Origin: Blastocladiella britannica
Taxonomy: Eukaryota > Blastocladiomycota > Blastocladiomycetes > Blastocladiales > Blastocladiaceae
Assembly: GCA_025349905.2 (NCBI GenBank)
Contig: MU624993.1
Span: forward strand, 1 to 14,567
Direction of reading: 5' to 3'
DNA: 14,567 bases
Each line of letters opens with the position of its first letter. Position 1 is the stretch's first letter. The notes under the pieces are model-generated. The model was not told the origin of the DNA and made no database searches. It saw only the letters and a program-made list of their open reading frames with translations. Below are positions 8,984 through 14,567 of the stretch, one piece after another. The position numbers were made by a program, and so were the translations under genes.

Positions 8984-9642
8984 TACCTCAAGCGTTTGTG
9001 CGTCCAAGACCACGAGCTGCGCGGCCTGACCGCCAACAAAGAGATAATTGCAGCATCCGGAGACAGCAAGGGTTCGAGGCACGCCAGGGAATGCTTCCAC
9101 ATTGACGTGCAAGCACTGGCCGTCGGTCAAGTTCCAAATTGCGATCTCTCTGTTAACGCATGATGAGTTGCGCCAAGTGCCACCCGTACCAAGAAATATA
9201 ATACCCAGATTCCGAAGCCGAGAGGACCACGTGCTCGCCGCCATCCAGGGCCGATTCCGTGTCCTGCGCGTTAAATGCAAGGCAGGTGACGGGTGCCGAG
9301 TGTCCGACGAGCAGCGTGCGTGGCTCGAGCTGTATATAATACGAGTATGATCAATGTAAGATGTAAAAAATTGAAAGGCAAGAGATCGGGGCGTACGCAA
9401 GGAGCAGCAGCGTCGAGACTATAGGAAGTCGAGAGAGATCGCGGTGTTGTAGCGTTGGGAGTCGTGGGTGCAGTGGGTCCGGTGGGACCAGTGGTGAGGA
9501 ACGAAAAGATCCAGATGCGGCCAGACTCGGTGCCGGCGACCAGACGCGGGTGGGACGGCGTGGCGAGCGGCAGGATGCACGTGACGTCGTCCTCGTGCGG
9601 GTGCGGTCGCCATGAGACCAGCGGCAGGATGAAGGTGGTCAT
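5242..9642 (-). CDS. WDR7: WDR7 / rabconnectin-3 beta, V-ATPase regulator, eight exons
   Basis: Exons: 9642-9397, 9329-9205, 9149-8987, 8911-8654, 8592-8476, 8413-8372, 8294-7015 and 6952-5242. All joins keep frame, giving 1313 residues (animal WDR7 is about 1490). Family-like motifs in order are: ILPLVSW (about 5-11), TESGRIWIF, LLVGHSAPVTCLAF, SASESGEIAIWNLTDGQC (exon 2/3 join), ADWVGGLFHGDALVLWT, HTGPINCLLAL (about 431), GGHDSLVKVFSSRDLTELA (about 492), AIEMLGRGFATWEPYI in the helical middle, and C-terminal AFHSGAQRLTAGHPDGRVAV and DGKSVVSYAAAEHAIKVW. This is an N-terminal beta-propeller set, a helical repeat middle and a C-terminal WD pair. WDR7 acts with DMXL/Rav1-type partners to promote V-ATPase assembly and organelle acidification. 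Exons 5-6 are least certain: GTTTCC is a weak donor, and the GTACCC donor at 8371 was chosen because it restores the family-like frame. Confidence 0.9.
8932..8954. repeat. 23-bp perfect hairpin in WDR7 intron 3
   Basis: TATATTGGAC (8932-8941), a CAT spacer, and GTCCAATATA (8945-8954) form a perfect 10-bp inverted repeat. It lies inside intron 3 (8986-8912) between the TA array and the branch/acceptor region, so it could fold in the pre-mRNA. Confidence 0.85.
8951..8980. repeat. TA dinucleotide microsatellite in WDR7 intron 3
   Basis: Fifteen consecutive TA units begin inside the right arm of the hairpin and end about 4 bp from the GTATGA donor of the intron (donor G at 8986 on the minus strand). 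Length changes here would alter donor accessibility but not the protein. Confidence 0.95.
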
Positions 9643-9941
9643 TTTCTGATTGATTGATTATTTTATACTGAAAAATCAAAAGAGAGAGAGGTTCCCCATT
9701 TCCCAATCGGATCAAGGATCCCAGGATCCCAGGATCCGCAACTGCGAAATATAATAAAGTGCCAGGCACTTTGTCCTCATTGAAATCCTTCGTAAGCGCG
9801 ACCAAATGCCAAGCGAAAAAGCTTGAAGGTTTTTGCGGCGCCACGTCAAGAAGCCGCTCACACATCAAAAACTGCTTGGAATTCTTTCTGCTCTTTCGAA
9901 TTTCCGCATCACAAAAAGCATAACAAAAATCAATTGAAAAT
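9643..9941. promoter_or_regulatory. Divergent promoter region of WDR7 and the His-rich membrane protein gene
   Basis: The 299 bp between the two start codons hold the only space for both promoters. A GGATCCCA unit is repeated two and three-quarter times at 9716-9737, AG repeats lie at about 9680-9690, and A-rich sequence precedes the plus-strand start (ATCAATTGAAAAT before ATG). TGATTGATTGATTA at 9648-9661 lies just upstream of the WDR7 start. No TATA box stands out. Confidence 0.5.
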
Positions 9942-10742
9942 ATGTCCCAGCACCACATCGACACCGAGGACAGCGCCCCGCTGCTCCCTCCCTCGTACCC
10001 GGCCGATGCGTCGGTCGTCGACATGTCTGCGGCTGCCGAAAAGCCCACCGCCCCCGCGGAATCCACCACCACCACTGAAATCGTCGCTGCGGCGGTGACG
10101 GCGCTCCAGAAGAAGAAAAAGTGCCCCGCGCACCGCTGCATCCGCCGCTGCTGCTGCTTTGTGGTGTTTGCGGTGATTGCGCTGGTTGTGGTGGCCATTG
10201 CCCACATCCACCACCACGGCCACTGCGGCGGCGGCCACGGCGGTCGTCACGGCGGTCACCACGGCGGCCGTCACCACCGTCGCCCGGCTCCCCCGGCCCC
10301 TCCTGCTCCCCCTGCTCCCCCGGCCGAGGTTGTCGGTGGCGAGAACCCCATGTTCGAGTTTACGATGGTGGACATTGCCGCCAATGACGATGCCGATAAC
10401 AAGGCCATCGATGACGACCACAACCGCCCGTCGTGGTTCCGCGGCCACCGGTTCCACCCCGACCGCGGCAACTGGCACCGTTTCCCGCATCACGTTGAGG
10501 AGAACGAGAAGATGGATGCGACCGCCATCCCCAAGGAGGGTGAGGACGAAGCGACTGCCTGGCATGGCAAGTCGTGGGTTGCGGCGCTGGCCAAGGACAT
10601 GGCCGAGACGGTGGCTGAGAAGATGCGCGAGTTCAAGGACCGCCACCACCGCCACCATGACGAGAAGCACGCCGAGAAGGAAGATAAGCATGCTCGCCAC
10701 GGCGCCCTCAAGACCGCCAAGATCTACGTCGACGAGCAGTGA
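9942..10742 (+). CDS. His-rich single-span membrane protein with juxtamembrane Cys cluster, unknown function
   Basis: An intronless frame of 266 residues. The N-terminal tail (1-56) has an acidic dileucine-like and Pro-rich signal, DTEDSAPLLPPSYP, of the kind that sorts proteins to endosomes, lysosomes or vacuoles. KKKK (57-60) and a Cys group, CPAHRCIRRCCC (61-72), precede one membrane helix, FVVFAVIALVVVAIA (about 73-87). After it come a His/Gly-rich run (88-112), PAPP repeats (115-128), an acidic segment with DNKAIDDDHN, aromatic/His clusters (FRGHRFHPDRGNWHRF), and a charged C-terminal helix rich in His, Lys and Glu. The Cys group is a likely palmitoylation site; the His runs could bind metal or sense pH. 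The positive-inside rule suggests a cytosolic N-terminus. No family is recognised. Its neighbour across the promoter, WDR7, is also linked to acidic organelles, but this may be coincidence. Confidence 0.8.
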   Translation: MSQHHIDTEDSAPLLPPSYPADASVVDMSAAAEKPTAPAESTTTTEIVAAAVTALQKKKKCPAHRCIRRCCCFVVFAVIALVVVAIAHIHHHGHCGGGHGGRHGGHHGGRHHRRPAPPAPPAPPAPPAEVVGGENPMFEFTMVDIAANDDADNKAIDDDHNRPSWFRGHRFHPDRGNWHRFPHHVEENEKMDATAIPKEGEDEATAWHGKSWVAALAKDMAETVAEKMREFKDRHHRHHDEKHAEKEDKHARHGALKTAKIYVDEQ

Positions 10743-10813
10743 ACAATTCGTCTCTTTTTTGTCCATATTTTTTTACAATGAAATCTATTTTTTACTATAC
10801 AACCGATGATCAT

Positions 10814-13143
10814 TCAGTACCGGTCCTCGAGCGCGGCGGCAAGTGGCGACGTCGACAGTTCGTACAAGCTGGTGTCGAGCGCGTCATCCAGGCCCGTGTT
10901 GAGCAACGCCGACCGTTTGCCGTGCGACCTTGCCACGCTGCCGCTCTCGTGCGAGGGACCAGCAGCGGCTACCTGATGGTGCGACGACGAGTACTGCGAA
11001 CTTTGACCCTCGGCGCGGCGTGCAGCGGTGGACAGCGCGTCGTCCAGAGCGCTCGACGGCGTGTTGGGCGCCGACCCGCGGCCAAGTGACACTGAAAACC
11101 CTCCCGGCAGCGTACCGGGCGCGTACGAGTCGGCTGCAGCCACGGGGTCGGCAGTGGCGGTGGTGCCGGGTGCGCCGAGCAACGTGCGGAACCGCGGCGG
11201 CGACCGTTGCTGCTGCGTGTCCAGTGTACCGGCACGCGACCGAGTGCCTGTCCGTGATGGTGGGGGAACGGTGGAATCCGACTCGGCCGCAGAAGGCGCG
11301 CCGTACCGCGTCCATGCCGCCGACTCGCGGATCATGCGGCGCACGTCGCGGGCCACCCCACACAGGAACCGGTCGAGCGAGTCCCACGATAATGATGACG
11401 ACGAGTGCTGGTGCTGCGCGGCGGCGGCACGCTCTTCCCACTCGCGCGCAACCCGCTCCACCACATCGGCCGTCAAGTTCAGCTGCGATCGCGACCCGCG
11501 CTGCACGTACCGCCGGACCAGGTCGTGGCGCGCGCGTTTGGCAAAGTCGGCTGACGCCTGGCTAAATGCTGCCGTGACTGTCGGTAACTGCTGCGCGCCA
11601 CTGCCTGCTGTGGATGAGAGTAATGTTGGAGGAGGCGGTGGAGGAACCACTACCGCCGACGAAGTCGATGAGGAGTAGCCGACGCTGCCGCTCGACTGCG
11701 ATGACGATGACAGGGACGCGGCCGAGTCCTGCGACGACACGTGGCCGGGCGTCCATGCGCCAAGCGTGAACCCGTGGCCGGCCGGCGCCGACCGTGGCCC
11801 GCTGCTCATGATCGGGGTGGTGGAGGCAGAGCCGTCGTACTGGCCATGTATGGTCGTGGCCGATTGCGGGCCGTACGCGGTGGGCAATGGCGCGTCAATG
11901 TCGCACGAGTTGGTAGAGGAGGAGGACGTCAATTGAAGCGCGGTCGGCCGGCGCTTGGACGAGCCTTTCAGTTTCCGCGAGAACCATGACGTCGACGATG
12001 GCGACGAGGAAGGTGTAGGAGGCGAAGCCGAGCCGATCGACGTGACGGATGCCGCCGACGACCGGGGCGGGTCACCTCCTCCACCGTCCGGCAATTCAAC
12101 GTACCGCAGCGACGACGTTGGCGACGAGTGTGTTGACGACAAGATCGCCGGGTAGTGCTGGTGCGGGTGTTGCTGCTGCGAGTCTGTCAGGGTCTACAAG
12201 AAAGTGTGGGGATGATGTTTCGTGAGTGAGTCTTTTGCATCCCTGACTCGAAACAAAAAAGCTGCATGTGCCGCGCGAGCGAAACGGGTGAGCGGCAGGA
12301 AACGGTGCTGCTTTCCCCCTTTTTTTTCACGTTGAAAAAAGAGTAAGGAGCGCTCCAGTTTTTGCACTAAAACATATGAGGCGCAGCACGCTCGCTCCAC
12401 ACGCTCGCTCCCTCCACGTCGTCCCCAACGCTTGGGATTTTGCTGGCACGCACACGCGAAACAACACGGACCAATCCCTCATTCAAAAGAAAAAAAGAAG
12501 AAATTTAGGGTACCTTTGTGCGAGTCCCAGGGGACGTGGAGCTCCAAGCCCGCTTCAAGAGACGCGTGATGGACGCCGTCACGGATGGCGACGAAAGTGA
12601 AGGCTGGTTGGATGACGTGGGCGACGACGGGGCCGAGAGCACCACGGCGGTGTCGCGGCTCCCACTACCATCCGAGCCTGCCCGCGAGGGAGGCAAGTTC
12701 CGGCTGCTGGAGGGAGGCGACGACATGGACAGCGATGGCGACGACGACGCGAGCGGGTCCACCAGTAAGAACGGCATGTCGTGGTGCACGACCGATGCCG
12801 AGTGGACCGCGGCCGCTAGCGATTTGGCCAATGGGGAGAGGGCCGCCCATGCTGCCAGGTCCGGGTGCGCGCGGTCGGACCGGCTCGCGTTGGGCGTGGC
12901 CTCGACTGCTGCTGCCAACATCAGGCCGAGGACCGACGGGTCCAGGGGCAAGTCGCGCTGCCACCGCGAAAGCCGTGGGGGCAGCGACGTGAACCACATG
13001 ATATCGGCCCAGAATAGCGCTAGCTCTGCGGTGAAGGCCGCCTCGAGGTCGCTGGCGAGCCGTGCGAATGCGGCCGGGTCGGCGAGCACGCGGTCCAGGG
13101 CCATGGCGGGCTGCTCTTGCTGGGGGTTTGGTGGCTCGCTCAT
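10814..13143 (-). CDS. Probable RGS-domain protein with a very long insertion, two exons
   Basis: Exon 1 is 13143-12514 (210 codons) and exon 2 is 12193-10814, joined in phase across a 320-bp intron (GTACCC...TTGTAG), giving 669 residues. Residues about 19-50 (LADPAAFARLASDLEAAF, then AELALFWADIMWF) match the first helices of a regulator of G-protein signalling box. Residues about 420-507 (FAKRARHDLVRRYVQRGSRS, then QLNL, and SWDSLDRFLCGVARDVRRMI) look like its second half. Between them lie about 360 Ser/Pro/Gly-rich residues, where a usual RGS box has a short loop. RGS proteins speed GTP hydrolysis by G-alpha subunits at the membrane. The C-terminal 160 residues are also low-complexity. The two exons could instead be separate genes; phase, the shared GTACCC donor type and the complementary half-domains argue for one. 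Confidence 0.6.
12194..12513 (-). other. Unusually long intron in the RGS-like gene
   Basis: Bounded by GTACCC (donor at 12513) and TTTCTTGTAG (acceptor at 12194), this 320-bp stretch is over four times longer than any other intron here. It contains several T/A runs and no obvious coding frame. It could hide a small exon, or, if the exons are separate genes, a terminator and promoter. Confidence 0.5.
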
Positions 13144-13574
13144 TGTTGCGTGTATATATAATGCCGTTTGCAAACAAAACCAGAGAGGAAATGATGGAGC
13201 AGGAGACAGGGAGCACGAGGGGTTATGTTGCACCAAAAACGGAAGCCAAACTTTCCTGTTTTGCAACAACGAAGCAATCAAGTACCAAACGTATACAACG
13301 CCGAAATATTACAACGAAAAAGTAACAAGGGGAACTACAAGCCAAAGCGGGGTCGAAGAGAGGAAAAAAAGTTCTTTTTCGGCAGCAGGGCCGAATCACA
13401 TGATATTTTTTTCCCCGCACACTTGTGATGCGCGCTCTCACATGGCTGGAGGAATTCATCCGTGCTGACGAGGAACGAGCACCATCACTGCAGCGACGAG
13501 GAGTACGAGCAGTGCCTAAGACAACGCACTCGAGCGAAGACGTGCAAGAGTTACATTTCAAATAAAATCAAAGA
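13144..13574. promoter_or_regulatory. Intergenic region upstream of the RGS-like gene
   Basis: I see no gene in these 431 bp. A TATATATA run at 13153-13160 lies only about 10 bp before the RGS-like start, too close to act as a TATA box for that ATG unless transcription starts inside the gene. The remainder has A-rich tracts and must hold the RGS promoter and the 3' end of the phosphatase transcript. Confidence 0.45.
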
Positions 13575-14122
13575 CTACTGCCACCATTCCGATTTCCACA
13601 TGGCCTCATCGTAGTTCTCGAGAAGATCAGGCTCGTCCTTGTAAGCCTGCTGCCAGCGACTGAACCCGCCAACCAGCACGTACACGTCGCTCCCGCCCAG
13701 CTGAAGTGGTGCCGCCATACGCATCGCAGCCTTGGGTCCCCGCTGCTGCGACAGTGCGCCTAATTTTTCCTCTTTTGTCAATTTCTTTGACAAAATGACA
13801 CAAAGTCGCAATTTGAGTGATCGTAACAATGAAATACAATGCGCTTCACGCCCGCAAGGGAGCGGACGATGCTATCAAAGACTGTGGGATCAGACAGCGT
13901 GTGCGAGGGCACATTGACTGCGCCGGGAATGTTGCCACCCGCAAAGTCGTCGTCGCGCACGTCCACGACTTGGTAGTCGCGACTGTATATCGTTTTGTAT
14001 CAATTCAATTGATAAAAATGAACAAAAAAAAAAAAATTGAGCGCGAACCCAGACACTTGCGTCGGGTCCCGCACGAGCGCAGCAAGCTCAGCGTGTTGCA
14101 TGGATCGAATGGCGGCAGACAT
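13575..14122 (-). CDS. ibp1: Cdc25/rhodanese-type phosphatase or arsenate reductase (Ibp1/Ych1/Acr2-like), three exons
   Basis: Exons are 14122-14049, 13982-13828 and 13759-13575, with introns of 66 bp (GTTCGC...ATACAG) and 68 bp (GTTACG...AATTAG). The 137-residue product is full length for this family. It has the N-terminal MQHAELAALVRDPTQ, then DYQVVDVRDDDFAGGNIPGA (about 27-46) and NVPSHTL, the active-site loop HCALSQQRG with Cys77 and Arg83 (HCx5R), and VYVLVGGFSRW near the end. These small single-domain enzymes use the Cys as nucleophile to dephosphorylate phosphotyrosine or aryl phosphates; Acr2 members reduce arsenate. Sequence alone does not settle which. Each intron is needed to rebuild the motif: intron 1 joins VSG to RDYQ, and intron 2 splits the Cys77 codon as T|GC. 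Both donors begin GTT rather than GTA. Likely cytosolic, as no signal or membrane segment is seen. Confidence 0.88.
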
Positions 14123-14180
14123 AGCTCTTGGAATCATATACCTGGTATATATGATGGTTTTTGCATTTGAAAGGGCAAAG

Positions 14181-14529
14181 CTAAACATCCTCGTCGCTGT
14201 CTACCGCGTGGTGCGCCGCGGATCCAAGCTGGCTGGCAGTCAACCGCTGCACCATCATCACATGCTGCGCTGAAAGGTCATGACGCGCGCCCACCGGAGC
14301 GGCAAGCGAAGGGAGCGACTGCATCATGGCGAATCGGCCGGGCAGCGCGGACGGTCGCATGGACGGGATGGCTCCTCCATGCCGATGTGGAGTCGAGGCA
14401 AGAGATATTGATGTGGCGGACCGCAAGGCCATTCCGACGCTCCCTACGGCAGCGAGTGCTGGCGGTACTGGCAGCGGCAGTGCGAGCTCGCTCCGGAACT
14501 CGAAAATGCGGATCAGGATCAGCGTCCAC
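14181..14529 (-). CDS. Terminal exon of an unknown gene continuing past the right edge
   Basis: On the minus strand, GGTGACAG at 14537-14530 looks like an intron acceptor, and the sequence out to the window edge (14567) would be intron. The exon reads from 14529 with one base completing a split codon, then about 115 residues to a TAG at 14183-14181. It begins WTLILIRIFEFRSELALPLP and continues into a Ser/Ala/Pro-rich tail with MMQSLPSLAAPVG, ending VDSDEDV. I recognise no family. Another frame is open over 14529-14278, so the frame choice is moderate; the chosen one ends naturally 58 bp before the phosphatase start, in tandem. Confidence 0.4.
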
Positions 14530-14567
14530 CTGTCACCAGACCAAAATCAATATCTTTCTCGTCAAAA

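Noticed and set aside
7906..9102. Single unspliced 398-codon minus frame across the WDR7 5' half
   Set aside because: Only about 8340-8590 in this frame reads like WDR7; the rest conflicts with family-like exons in other frames and contains intron sequence.
9930..10766. Minus-strand frame of 278 codons opposite the His-rich membrane protein gene
   Set aside because: Its composition (Val/Ala/Gly/His runs) mirrors GC-rich codons of the plus-strand gene, and the plus product has a coherent tail-membrane-tail layout.
12505..13281. RGS-like exon 1 as a complete gene ending at the TAA after GTACCC
   Set aside because: It would hold only half of an RGS box; splicing at the GTACCC donor joins in phase to the complementary half. 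Kept as an alternative.
12518..13468. Plus-strand frame of 316 codons opposite RGS-like exon 1
   Set aside because: It reads antisense through the RGS-like helices and into A-rich intergenic DNA; the second half has an incoherent composition and no domain is seen.
1..14567. CRISPR array, rRNA or tRNA genes
   Set aside because: I saw no spaced direct repeats, no rRNA-like sequence and no convincing tRNA cloverleaf by eye; a tRNAscan run would settle the last point.

Overview
The window looks like nuclear DNA from a GC-rich, gene-dense eukaryote, most likely an early-diverging (zoosporic) fungus. The reasons are short GT-AG introns (55-77 bp in twelve of thirteen models), intergenic gaps from 13 bp to about 430 bp, A-rich sequence before start codons, fungal-type CCCH zinc-finger and Ibp1/Ych1-type phosphatase genes, a WDR7 orthologue, and a relic of a Fanzor (eukaryotic TnpB-like) gene. 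The fungal placement is inference; no rRNA or marker gene fixes it.

Left third (1-5065): a possible 3' end of a gene entering from the left edge; a decayed Fanzor gene broken by frameshifts and stops (about 560-1525); a two-exon gene for a 121-residue basic protein (1560-1983); a convergent two-exon gene for a protein with Tho1/MOS11-like motifs, whose stop lies 13 bp from its neighbour's (1997-2629, minus); then, across a 100-bp divergent promoter, a two-exon gene for a double-CCCH zinc-finger protein with long Gln/His tracts (2730-5065).

Middle (5242-9642, minus): an eight-exon gene for a 1313-residue WDR7/rabconnectin-3-beta protein, a V-ATPase regulator. It has WD repeats at both ends and a helical middle with the family's LGRGF-WEPYI signature. 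One intron carries 15 TA units beside a 23-bp perfect hairpin.

Right third: head to head with WDR7 is an intronless gene for a His-rich, single-span membrane protein with a juxtamembrane cysteine cluster, which I do not recognise (9942-10742). Next, on the minus strand, is a two-exon gene whose product seems to be an RGS domain split by about 360 low-complexity residues (10814-13143). Then come a complete three-exon Cdc25/rhodanese-type phosphatase gene with an HCx5R active site whose Cys codon is cut by an intron (13575-14122), and the terminal exon of a gene continuing past the right edge (14181-14529).

This is not an operon and the genes need not act together. The most unusual items are the Fanzor relic, the split RGS protein, and the His/Cys-rich membrane protein sharing a promoter region with a V-ATPase regulator.
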